This document shows, piece by piece, positions 34,173-42,196 of a stretch of 52,377 bases of DNA (positions within the stretch are counted from its first letter, which is position 1; each line of letters starts with the position of its first letter). The stretch is from Sulfurimonas crateris. GTDB taxonomy: Bacteria > Campylobacterota > Campylobacteria > Campylobacterales > Sulfurimonadaceae. The position numbers and the translations under genes are program-made. The notes beneath the pieces are model-generated. The model did no database searches. It saw only the letters and a list, made by a program, of their open reading frames with translations, and was not told the DNA's origin. The stretch spans positions 1-52,377 of the forward strand of contig CAMCYC010000011.1 of assembly GCA_945883795.1 (NCBI GenBank). The letters run 5' to 3'.

Positions 34173-35054
34173 ATGAGTATGAATGAAAAAGAGGTTGTGT
34201 TTGAAGAGCATGAATTAATTGTGAGCATGACTGATGTAAAGGGTAATATTCTGTATGCAAATGATATTTTTTGTAAAATAGCAGGCTATTCCAGAGATGA
34301 ATTACTTGGACAGCCTCACAATATGGTTCGCCATCCAGATATGCCTAGAGTTGTATTTAAACTATTATGGGAAACAGTACTCTCTGGTAAATTCCTTTCA
34401 GCCTTTGTAAAAAATAAAACAAAAGATGGAAATTATTATTGGGTTAAAGCATATGTCGCACCTATTATAGAAAATGGAAAAATTGTAAGTATCACTTCTT
34501 ACCGCCGTCCAGTCAACGATTTTGTAAAAAGAGAAGTTTCCAAAACATATAAAGTTTTGCTTGATTATGAAAGAACACATTCGATGAGTGAAACAGTTGA
34601 TTTTTTTTCATCATTTTTAAAAGAGCGAAATTTAACTTATCCACAATTTATTGATAGACTAGCACAAGACCGCTCTATTAGTAGTCCTGCAGCTTTGAAT
34701 ATTGATGTGGATGGATATTACATTGACCATATTATTTTTAAAACAGCAATTACTCGTGGTATATCTTTGGGTAAAAAAGATATTAAGGTAACTGAACCAT
34801 GTTGTTGTAATCTTGGTAAAAAATTAAAAACTCTTGAGGGGATGTCGTTTACTACGCACCTTTCATGGTCTAAAGTGCATCATTATCACAATCATGTACA
34901 TGGTTTGATGAAAGAGTATGTTAATAGAGCGCATGGTGGTGCATTAAAAGATGAATTAGATGGACTTTTGTCAAATGTTCAAACTGATACGATAAAATTG
35001 TTTGATATGCTTAATGATGTAATTGATAATTATGTAGAAGAAAAGGGTCTGTAA
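34173..35054 (+). CDS. PAS-CZB sensor protein
   Basis: 293 residues, soluble. N-terminal PAS domain (about 8-120) of the Aer/CetB type: [50 protein letters not shown]. Then a helical linker (about 120-180) and a C-terminal domain whose His/Cys pattern fits the chemoreceptor zinc-binding (CZB) fold: DH at 185-186, Cys212 in CNLG (after Cys210 and Cys211), and His residues at 236-243 (VHHYHNHVH). CZB domains bind zinc and sense hypochlorite or zinc; PAS of this type binds FAD. It has no methyl-accepting domain and is followed, sharing one base, by a soluble receptor, so the two probably form a split Aer-like sensor, as CetB and CetA do. Confidence 0.78.
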   Translation: MSMNEKEVVFEEHELIVSMTDVKGNILYANDIFCKIAGYSRDELLGQPHNMVRHPDMPRVVFKLLWETVLSGKFLSAFVKNKTKDGNYYWVKAYVAPIIENGKIVSITSYRRPVNDFVKREVSKTYKVLLDYERTHSMSETVDFFSSFLKERNLTYPQFIDRLAQDRSISSPAALNIDVDGYYIDHIIFKTAITRGISLGKKDIKVTEPCCCNLGKKLKTLEGMSFTTHLSWSKVHHYHNHVHGLMKEYVNRAHGGALKDELDGLLSNVQTDTIKLFDMLNDVIDNYVEEKGL

Positions 35055-36883
35055 TGTTTGAAATTTTGATGAATAAAAAATATTTGAAAGATATATCTTT
35101 CGCAGAAAAAGCACTAGATACATTAATAAATGGTGATTTTGAGAAAAATTTTGTCACCCCAAATGAAGAGTTTACCCTCTTATTTTCAAAGATGAACACT
35201 CTGCGTATGAAAATAAAAAATATCAATGAAGATGTTACTTCTATGAATGAATCAGTTTTAAAGGGTACTTTGACAAATCGTATAGATATGGTAAAGCATA
35301 AAGGAACATTTGGTTTACTGAGTAATGGCGTGAATTATAATGTTGATTTAATTGCATGTTTATTGAGTGATATCTCTAGTGTTATGGATAGAGTCTCAGG
35401 AGGTGATTTTTCTGCAAGAGTGACGACTACCTATTATGGTGAATTTGATAAACTAAAAAATGCAGTAAATCATGTAATTGAGAGTCTCCATGGGCTTGGA
35501 GTGGATTCAAAACTTGCTACAACTGCCATGCGTCAGGGGAATTTGACAGTTCGACTTGATTCTTCAAAATATGAAGGAGAATATGCTCTTATATGTGCGG
35601 GTCTTAATGATACTATGGATGCTGTTGTGGGTGTTTTACAAAATGCAACTGATAATTTAGTAAAACTAAGTCAAGGTAATTTTAGTGCTAAAATTGAAAC
35701 CGCTTATGTTGGGGATTATGCTCTTATAGCAGAAGGGGTAAATAATCTCGCCTTCATGATGGAAAATTCTATTGATGAACTTTCAAGAGTTATGCAAGAG
35801 CTTAGTAAGGGAAAACTCTCAGAGCGTATAAATATAGAACTTCCCGGAGATATGCAAGCAATAAAACAATCAACCAATAGTTTTATTGAGATACTTAACG
35901 CCATGATTTTTGAGATTCGTGACACACTGCGTGAGATGCAAGGTGGAAATTTAACTAAAAAAATTACTCTCGATATGCCAGGTGAACTTGTAGAAATCAA
36001 AAACTCTGTGAACTCTTTTATAGAATCTCTTTCTGAAATTATTACCCAGATTGTGATGAGTGCCAATGAAATTAGTACAGCTTCAAGTGAAGTAAGTAGC
36101 TCTTCTCATTCTATCTCTTCTGGTGCAGAGACTCAAGCTTCTTCTATTGAAGAAACAACAAGTTCTATAGAAGAGATGAGTGGCTCTGTTTCAGAAACAG
36201 CAGAGAATGCAAAACTTACAAATAGTCTTGCTTCAGATGCTTCTACTATGGCTCAAAAAGGGGGAGAAGCGGTAAGCAAAACTGTACTTGCTATGCATGA
36301 TATCTCTACTAGAATTAAAGTTATTGAAGATATTGTCTATCAAACAAATCTTTTAGCACTCAATGCTGCAATTGAAGCGGCTCGTGCTGGTGAACATGGA
36401 AAAGGATTTGCAGTAGTTGCCGCTGAGGTGAGAAAACTTGCAAAACGCTCCCAAATTGCAGCACAAGAGATAAGTAAAATAACAAAAGATAGTGTATTTA
36501 TCTCTGAAGAAGCGGGAAATCTTATCTCGGCAACCCTTCCAAAGATTGAAGAAACAGCAAAACTTGTTAGGGATATTACAGCAGCTGCAAGTGAACAAGC
36601 AATAGGAGTTGAGCAAATTTCTATTGCCATGAATCAGCTCGACCAAGTAACACAAGAAAATGCTTCATCTTCACAACAACTCGCAACGATTGCAGAGGAG
36701 CTTAATGGTCAAGCTTCATCATTAACAGATATGATGAAATTTTTTAAACTCAATACGCAAGGGATTAACCCTTCTAAAAAAGAGATTCCAAATAATAGTA
36801 CTCGAAAATCAAAAGATTATACACTTGGAAATAAAAGTAAAATAGAAGAGAGTCTCGATTTACAAAATTTTGAACGCTTTTAG
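35054..36883 (+). CDS. Soluble methyl-accepting chemotaxis protein with seven HAMP-like units
   Basis: 609 residues with no transmembrane segment and no ligand-binding domain. Seven HAMP-like units repeat every 44-46 residues, marked by a Gly in a G-[DNTK]-[LF]-[ST] step at residues 27, 71, 117, 162, 208, 253 and 298. The signalling domain runs from about 335 to 565, with the conserved tip [23 protein letters not shown] (split at 425-447) and [18 protein letters not shown], flanked by Gln/Glu-rich methylation helices. A 35-residue polar tail ends in NFERF, resembling the NWETF CheR/CheB-docking pentapeptide. It overlaps the PAS-CZB gene by one base and precedes cheW by eight. Confidence 0.93.
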   Translation: MFEILMNKKYLKDISFAEKALDTLINGDFEKNFVTPNEEFTLLFSKMNTLRMKIKNINEDVTSMNESVLKGTLTNRIDMVKHKGTFGLLSNGVNYNVDLIACLLSDISSVMDRVSGGDFSARVTTTYYGEFDKLKNAVNHVIESLHGLGVDSKLATTAMRQGNLTVRLDSSKYEGEYALICAGLNDTMDAVVGVLQNATDNLVKLSQGNFSAKIETAYVGDYALIAEGVNNLAFMMENSIDELSRVMQELSKGKLSERINIELPGDMQAIKQSTNSFIEILNAMIFEIRDTLREMQGGNLTKKITLDMPGELVEIKNSVNSFIESLSEIITQIVMSANEISTASSEVSSSSHSISSGAETQASSIEETTSSIEEMSGSVSETAENAKLTNSLASDASTMAQKGGEAVSKTVLAMHDISTRIKVIEDIVYQTNLLALNAAIEAARAGEHGKGFAVVAAEVRKLAKRSQIAAQEISKITKDSVFISEEAGNLISATLPKIEETAKLVRDITAAASEQAIGVEQISIAMNQLDQVTQENASSSQQLATIAEELNGQASSLTDMMKFFKLNTQGINPSKKEIPNNSTRKSKDYTLGNKSKIEESLDLQNFERF

Positions 36884-36891
36884 GAGAGGAG

Positions 36892-37404
36892 ATGTTTTCG
36901 CAAATATTCGTGGATGATGAAGATGATATGGCAATTAAAGAGGGTCCGCAATATTTGCTCTTTTATTTACAATCGAATCTTTTTGCACTCAGAGGTGAGT
37001 TAATCTCTGAGATTGTTGAATTGCCAGATATCACCAAAGTTCCATGGATGCAACCTTGCGTAAAAGGTATTTGTAATATTCGTGGAGCTATTGTTGGTGT
37101 TTTGGATATCTCTGCACGCCTAATGCAAGGCGAATTTGTTCAAACAGAGCAAACTTCATTGATAATAGTTTCAACTTTGTATGATGGACTTATACAAAAA
37201 ATTGGACTTATTATTGATAAAGTGTATGAGGTTGAAGTATTTGAAGCGCATGAATTGCAGTTAGTTCCAAATTTTGGTTTACCAGTGAAGTCATATTATA
37301 TTGAAGCGATGTTACCTTATAAAGGAGATTTTATTCCTCTTCTTTCTTTAGATAAGCTAGCTGACCTTGAATTTTTGAGTCAAAGAGAGAATCCACATGG
37401 TTGA
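36892..37404 (+). CDS. cheW: Chemotaxis coupling protein CheW
   Basis: 170 residues. The CheW fold begins after a short acidic lead (VDDEDD) with QYLLFYLQSNLFALRG, then the usual VPWMQPCVKGICNIRGAIVGVLDISARL, QTSLIIVSTLYDGLIQKIGLIIDKVYEV and PYKGDFIPLLSLDKL. CheW links receptor tips to CheA in the array. AGGAGAGG lies three to nine bases before the ATG. The end overlaps cheV by eight bases. Confidence 0.94.
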   Translation: MFSQIFVDDEDDMAIKEGPQYLLFYLQSNLFALRGELISEIVELPDITKVPWMQPCVKGICNIRGAIVGVLDISARLMQGEFVQTEQTSLIIVSTLYDGLIQKIGLIIDKVYEVEVFEAHELQLVPNFGLPVKSYYIEAMLPYKGDFIPLLSLDKLADLEFLSQRENPHG

Positions 37405-38329
37405 GAATGTAACATCTATAAATGATATTGAAGCGGATGAAGATGAGATAGACCTTATTAAGCTTGTCAGTAGTAACGCAGATATAGCAAACCAATATGT
37501 CATTTTTGAAGGTTCAAATGGGGAGTATTACGGTATTAATGTTGCCAAAGTTGAAGAATTGTTTATCTTTGAAAAAAGTAATATGGTTGTCAATAATAAT
37601 GTTGATGACCTCATTATTGGTATTGCCCAAATCCGTTCTCACATGACCCCTTTAATTTATTTTGATGAGTGGTTTGGAAATAAGAGTTTAGAAGATGAAT
37701 TGTATGAACTCCTTATCTTATGTTATTTTTCTGATGAGTATTTGGGTTTAATTGTCAAACAAGTATTTGATATTGTGAGTATTAATCCTGAGCAAATGTA
37801 TGCGAATGCAAAACAAAATGAACTTACAACTTTTATAGCAAAAATAAGTGCAGGAAAGAAAGAGTTTTTATGTACTATTTTTGATACAGATAGACTTTTG
37901 TATGATTTATATGGTGAAGAGAAAATGAGTGAAGAGAAAGGTTTTGTACCAATCAAAAGTGAAAAAATGGTTTTATTTGCAGATGATAGTAAATTAGTAC
38001 GCAAAATGGCGCATGAAGCTTTTGAAAAACTAGGGATTAAATTTAAAATTTTTCAAGATGGTCAAGAGTTATTAGAAGCATTAGAAGAGATAGCTGTTGG
38101 AGATATAGGTCTATTTTTACTTGATGTTGAGATGCCTAGAAAAAGTGGAATTGATGTCATAGAGACACTTTCTAAACAATCAAAATATTCAAAGATACCT
38201 ATTGTTGTTCATACAAATATGGCAAATGCTTCTATTCGCCACTTTTTGGATATAAAAAATGTATCACAGACTATAGGCAAAGTAGATTTTAAAACAATAG
38301 AAACTTCAATTAGGAATTATATACTATGA
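37397..38329 (+). CDS. cheV: CheV (CheW-receiver fusion)
   Basis: 310 residues: CheW-like domain (about 30-180, QYVIFEGSNGEYYGINVAKVEELFIF, IIGIAQIRSHMTPLIYFDEWFG) followed by a receiver domain (about 195-310, VLFADDSKLVRKM, acceptor Asp in LFLLDVEMPRKSG, Thr in VVHTNM, Lys in IGKVDF). CheV proteins act as couplers whose phosphorylation tunes adaptation; several are known in Helicobacter and Campylobacter. It overlaps cheW upstream by eight bases and cheR downstream by four. Confidence 0.93.
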   Translation: MVENVTSINDIEADEDEIDLIKLVSSNADIANQYVIFEGSNGEYYGINVAKVEELFIFEKSNMVVNNNVDDLIIGIAQIRSHMTPLIYFDEWFGNKSLEDELYELLILCYFSDEYLGLIVKQVFDIVSINPEQMYANAKQNELTTFIAKISAGKKEFLCTIFDTDRLLYDLYGEEKMSEEKGFVPIKSEKMVLFADDSKLVRKMAHEAFEKLGIKFKIFQDGQELLEALEEIAVGDIGLFLLDVEMPRKSGIDVIETLSKQSKYSKIPIVVHTNMANASIRHFLDIKNVSQTIGKVDFKTIETSIRNYIL

Positions 38330-39135
38330 GTAATCTTGTAGAAATAATTTTACAAGATAATGAATTTGCACTTATTCAAAAGTTAATTTTTAACACAGTT
38401 GGAATTACTCTTGATGATAGTAAAAAAAGCTTAGTGAAAAATAGACTTTTAAAGCGTTTAAATTTTTATGGTCTCAAGAAATTTAGTGATTATTTACGGA
38501 TTGTTCAATACAATCGTGATGAAATTGCAGAAATGGTCAATCAAATCACAACAAATGAAACTTATTTTTTTCGGGAACAATCCCATTTTGATTTTTTAGT
38601 CAAAACAATAGAATCCTTAAAATCTAACAGCATGATTCGAGTATGGAGTGCCGCTGCATCTCTTGGCGCAGAGGCATATTCTATTAGCATGGTGTTAGAT
38701 AGTATTCTTGGTGCTTCAAAATACCAAGTTTTGGGAACTGATATCAATACACAAGTTTTAGAAATTGCAAAAAAAGGGGTGTATCCTTTGCCATGGGTGG
38801 ATAAAATCCCACTTTCTTATAAACAGGCTTATTGTTTAAAAGGCAAAAATCAGTATGAAAAGCAATTTTTAATAACGCCTGAACTTCAAAAAAATGTTCG
38901 TTTCTCACAAGCAAATTTACTTGAAGTTCAAACAGGGATAGGAAAATTTGATATTATATTTTTACGCAATGTACTTATCTATTTTAATGATGAAATTAAA
39001 GCTTTGGTTATTGAAAACATTCTTAGAAATCTTCATGAAGGGGGATATTTGATAATTTCACTCACCGAGAATTTACGCAATATAAACAATCCACATTTAA
39101 AACAAATAGATACTTCTATTTATAAAAAGGTATAA
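38326..39135 (+). CDS. cheR: Chemotaxis protein methyltransferase CheR
   Basis: CheR methylates receptor glutamates using S-adenosylmethionine. 269 residues: N-terminal helical domain with GITLDDSKKSLVKNRLLKRL, QITTNETYFFREQSHFDFL, SAM-binding IRVWSAAASLGAEAYSISMVL, VLGTDINTQVLEIAKKGVYP, and FDIIFLRNVLIYFN. It has a beta-subdomain-sized insertion between ITPELQKNVRF and the core, where pentapeptide-dependent CheR proteins bind NWETF. The receptor two genes upstream ends with NFERF. It overlaps cheV by four bases. Confidence 0.95.
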   Translation: MSNLVEIILQDNEFALIQKLIFNTVGITLDDSKKSLVKNRLLKRLNFYGLKKFSDYLRIVQYNRDEIAEMVNQITTNETYFFREQSHFDFLVKTIESLKSNSMIRVWSAAASLGAEAYSISMVLDSILGASKYQVLGTDINTQVLEIAKKGVYPLPWVDKIPLSYKQAYCLKGKNQYEKQFLITPELQKNVRFSQANLLEVQTGIGKFDIIFLRNVLIYFNDEIKALVIENILRNLHEGGYLIISLTENLRNINNPHLKQIDTSIYKKV

Positions 39136-39137
39136 AA

Positions 39138-40034
39138 ATGCTAGGACATAATTATAAAAATTTTCTTTCTCTCTTAGCAAAAGCATGCCATTTATTGGTC
39201 TATGATGATGGAAAAATTTTAAAGAATTATAAAGATATTTTAAATACTTTTGCATTATATCGTTATAATAATATCAATGATGTATCAGTATCTCATGTAT
39301 CAAATATGTTTATTTCACAAAAAGTTGATATGGTTTTAATTTATTCCACTGATTACCAAAAAGTGCTTGAATTGTGTGAAGAGATACTTTTACATGATAA
39401 AAATATGGTAATAACAGTTATACTTGAAGAACATAATGATATAAGTTTAAAAATTGCTAATCTTGTAGATACAATAGTATATACTCCTTTTAGTATAGAA
39501 ATTTTAAATAAAAAAATAAGTATTGCTTTGAGTGCAAAATTTATGATTTATGAGATGACACATACAATAAACACGCATAAAAAGTTTTTGGATGATACAG
39601 GGATAGAACCATTTTTGAATGAATATCAAGAGGCAATTAAAATTCTTTTTGAGACCTTGTCTAGTTTAATAGAAAGGCTTAAAAGTGGTGAACTCAGTCA
39701 TGAACTTTTTTGTGAAATAGCGGATGAAATAGAGTTGATAGGGACAATTTTTAATTATCATCATTATACTGCACGAGTTAGTTTGATATTTAATCAAATG
39801 GCAGGATTTTTACGAATGTATAGTTTTGATGATATTGATATTGTAACACTTGAGGGGTTTGATTATCTTGTAGAAATTTTGCAAGATATTTGTAATTATA
39901 TAAACGATTTTTTTATCAAACGAATTTTTTCTGATGTGTATGTTTTTGAACACTCTTTACTTGATTCTATAAATTTTATGATAAATCGTCTCAATAATAA
40001 TAAAGATATTGAAAGTAAATTGGAGTATTTTTAG
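39138..40034 (+). CDS. Degenerate receiver plus helical domain protein
   Basis: 298 residues. The N-terminal half (about 10-130) reads as a receiver fold that has lost its chemistry: the acceptor strand is DMVLIYSTDY without the usual Asp, the switch strand is VITVILEEHN without Thr/Ser, and the Lys of the final loop is replaced (VYTPF instead of xxKPF). The C-terminal half (about 145-298) is all helical, with YLVEILQDICNYINDFFIKRIFSDVYVFEHS. That region aligns by eye with the C-terminal end of the protein encoded at 41078-42181. Abuts cheB. No family recognised; probably a scaffold or an inhibitor in the array. Confidence 0.72.
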   Translation: MLGHNYKNFLSLLAKACHLLVYDDGKILKNYKDILNTFALYRYNNINDVSVSHVSNMFISQKVDMVLIYSTDYQKVLELCEEILLHDKNMVITVILEEHNDISLKIANLVDTIVYTPFSIEILNKKISIALSAKFMIYEMTHTINTHKKFLDDTGIEPFLNEYQEAIKILFETLSSLIERLKSGELSHELFCEIADEIELIGTIFNYHHYTARVSLIFNQMAGFLRMYSFDDIDIVTLEGFDYLVEILQDICNYINDFFIKRIFSDVYVFEHSLLDSINFMINRLNNNKDIESKLEYF

Positions 40035-41066
40035 ATGATTAAAGTGATGGTAATTGATGATTCTATGGCAGTGAGGCGTGGTTTTGCAAAACTCATTAGT
40101 AAAATGGTGGGAGTGGAATTGATTGCAGAAGCGAGTAATCCCATAGATGCATTTGAAGAGTTTAAAAAAGTGGGACTTCCTGATTTATTTATATTAGATA
40201 TTGAGATGCCAAAAATGGATGGAATCACTTTTTTAAGAAAAATCTCTGAACAAAAGCCTATACCTGTGATTATATGTTCTACTCTTGTTGCTGAGGGTTC
40301 TGATGCCGCAATTGATGCTTTACGCTATGGTGCTGTTGATATTATTGAAAAACCAAAAGTAAATCTTGAGAGTTTCTTTTCAGATTATCAAGAGGAACTC
40401 TCGGAGAAAATAAAATCTGCAATTGGGGCGCATGTAAAAGTTATAAAAACTATTAATCAGCCACTTATTACAAATGTAAAAGATATAAACTCTCTTTCGC
40501 CAAGCAAAAAAATTGTAGCGATTGGTTCTTCTACAGGTGGTGTTCAAGCTTTGGAAACAATTGTGTTAGGACTTAAACCTCATCATGCAGGGATTGTAGT
40601 CACGCAACATATGCCTCAAGGTTTTACCGCTTCATTTGCAAAAAGATTAAATCAAATTGCACCTTATTGTTATGTAAAAGAGGCTCAAAATGATGATATT
40701 ATTAACGATGGACAAATGCTTATAGCTCCAGGTGGGATTCACATGGAAGTCTATAAGATAGGAAATGTCTACAAAGTGCACTTACGAGATTTTCCTAAAG
40801 TGAATTCTCATAAACCAAGCGTAAGTGTTTTATTCAAATCGGTAGCAAAAACTGCTCTTGCTAATGCTCAGGGCTATATATTAACTGGCATGGGAAGTGA
40901 TGGAGCTACAGGTTTACAAATGATGCATGCAGCTGGTGCAAAAACTTTTGGAGAGAGTGCAAAATCAGCAGTTGTTTATGGCATGCCACGAGTTGCGTAT
41001 GAGATGGGTGCAGTGGATGAGGAACTTGAAATTGGACAAATTGCACAACATATAAATAAAATATAA
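40035..41066 (+). CDS. cheB: Chemotaxis methylesterase/glutamine deamidase CheB
   Basis: 343 residues: receiver domain (about 1-125, acceptor Asp55 in FILDIEMPKMDG) joined to the esterase domain (about 155-340) with the catalytic triad Ser166 in IGSSTGG, His192 in TQHMPQGF and Asp287 in TGMGSDGA. CheB removes methyl groups when phosphorylated by CheA, opposing CheR. The ATG follows the previous stop codon with no gap. No CheD or CheC gene is in the window. Confidence 0.96.
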   Translation: MIKVMVIDDSMAVRRGFAKLISKMVGVELIAEASNPIDAFEEFKKVGLPDLFILDIEMPKMDGITFLRKISEQKPIPVIICSTLVAEGSDAAIDALRYGAVDIIEKPKVNLESFFSDYQEELSEKIKSAIGAHVKVIKTINQPLITNVKDINSLSPSKKIVAIGSSTGGVQALETIVLGLKPHHAGIVVTQHMPQGFTASFAKRLNQIAPYCYVKEAQNDDIINDGQMLIAPGGIHMEVYKIGNVYKVHLRDFPKVNSHKPSVSVLFKSVAKTALANAQGYILTGMGSDGATGLQMMHAAGAKTFGESAKSAVVYGMPRVAYEMGAVDEELEIGQIAQHINKI

Positions 41067-41077
41067 GGATAAAGTAT

Positions 41078-42181
41078 ATGGAAAGTAATATTTTACAGAT
41101 GATTAAAGAGGACGCTAAGAATGTAAATATACTTATTGCAGAAGATGATTTAGTTATGCAAGGGTTATATAAGCGACTTTTTAAAGATATGTTCGCTAAC
41201 TTCACTATGGTCAATGATGGTGCTCAAGCTTATGAATATTTTTGTGATGAAAAAAATCCTTCTATTGACCTTATTATCACAGACAATTATATGCCAAACA
41301 TGGGCGGAATAGAGTTGGTTGAAAAGATTCGTGAGATAAATTTCAATGTGCGTATTATTGTCATGACAAGTGAACATGATTTAACAGCGATTAAAAAATA
41401 TACTCTAAGTGGTGTTGATGCGATTTTGCCAAAGCCATACGATGAAGAGTTGACCATGAGAGTGCTTCAAAGAACACTCCATTATATTGGTGAAAATAAA
41501 TTTTTGGAGCATTATATTGGTCAATTAGAGTTAATGGCTAAAGAAAATGTTGTGCGAAAAGGGGAAGAGTTAAAAAATCGTACTCTTGAAGAGCGAAGTG
41601 TCAAAATGAAAAAAGCTGAGAGTGTACAAAAAATATCATCAGAATCTCCAATAGATAAAAATACTCTTATTCAAAAATACAATATTCGTCAAAGTATTAA
41701 AGCGATGGAAGATGTGAATGTTGAAGATTTTGATATTCGTGGAAAAGAACGGATGGATGATTTTCGGGAAAAACTTTCAAGTTATGAATTATTGCTTTAT
41801 TCTATAGAAAATAACGATGTAGCCTCTTTACGATTGGTTTTAGAGATTGTACTTGAAGGGGTAAAAGAACTTATAGATGCACTTGATATGATTGGAATAT
41901 TCCCAGTTGCTTCTCATGCAGCTACTAATCTTATCATTTTTATAGAAAATTTAGGGGATGAAGCCTTAAAAGACAAAGATAAACAAGAACTATTTATAGA
42001 TATTTTGGCAACTATGCTTGGAGATTTTGATAAATGGATAGATTTGGTTTTTATCTCAAAATCAACAGATAATATTCATTATTTTGATGCTTCTTTTGCA
42101 AATACTTGTTTAGAATTAGAGATGGTTTTTAAAATAAATAAACCAAATACTCAAGATGAAGATAATTTAGAATTTTTTTAA
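41078..42181 (+). CDS. Receiver domain protein with C-terminal helical domain
   Basis: 367 residues: intact receiver (about 14-135, acceptor Asp69 in IITDNYMP, Thr97 in VMTSEH, Lys119 in LPKPYD), a charged coiled linker (about 150-235), and a helical C-terminal domain (about 240-360: LLLYSIENNDVASLRLVLEIVLEGVKEL, ELFIDILATMLGDFDKWIDLVFISKS, DASF). The C-terminal domain resembles that of the pseudo-receiver protein on the other side of cheB. No DNA-binding, GGDEF or EAL domain, so this is a protein-interaction output. Function unknown. Confidence 0.8.
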   Translation: MESNILQMIKEDAKNVNILIAEDDLVMQGLYKRLFKDMFANFTMVNDGAQAYEYFCDEKNPSIDLIITDNYMPNMGGIELVEKIREINFNVRIIVMTSEHDLTAIKKYTLSGVDAILPKPYDEELTMRVLQRTLHYIGENKFLEHYIGQLELMAKENVVRKGEELKNRTLEERSVKMKKAESVQKISSESPIDKNTLIQKYNIRQSIKAMEDVNVEDFDIRGKERMDDFREKLSSYELLLYSIENNDVASLRLVLEIVLEGVKELIDALDMIGIFPVASHAATNLIIFIENLGDEALKDKDKQELFIDILATMLGDFDKWIDLVFISKSTDNIHYFDASFANTCLELEMVFKINKPNTQDEDNLEFF

Positions 42182-42196
42182 TAGGTGGTTAGACCT

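Noticed and set aside
36340-36655. Two minus-strand frames of about 100 codons in the receptor signalling domain
   Set aside because: Shadows of the highly conserved receptor tip region; Ala/Ser- and Cys-rich artefact composition.
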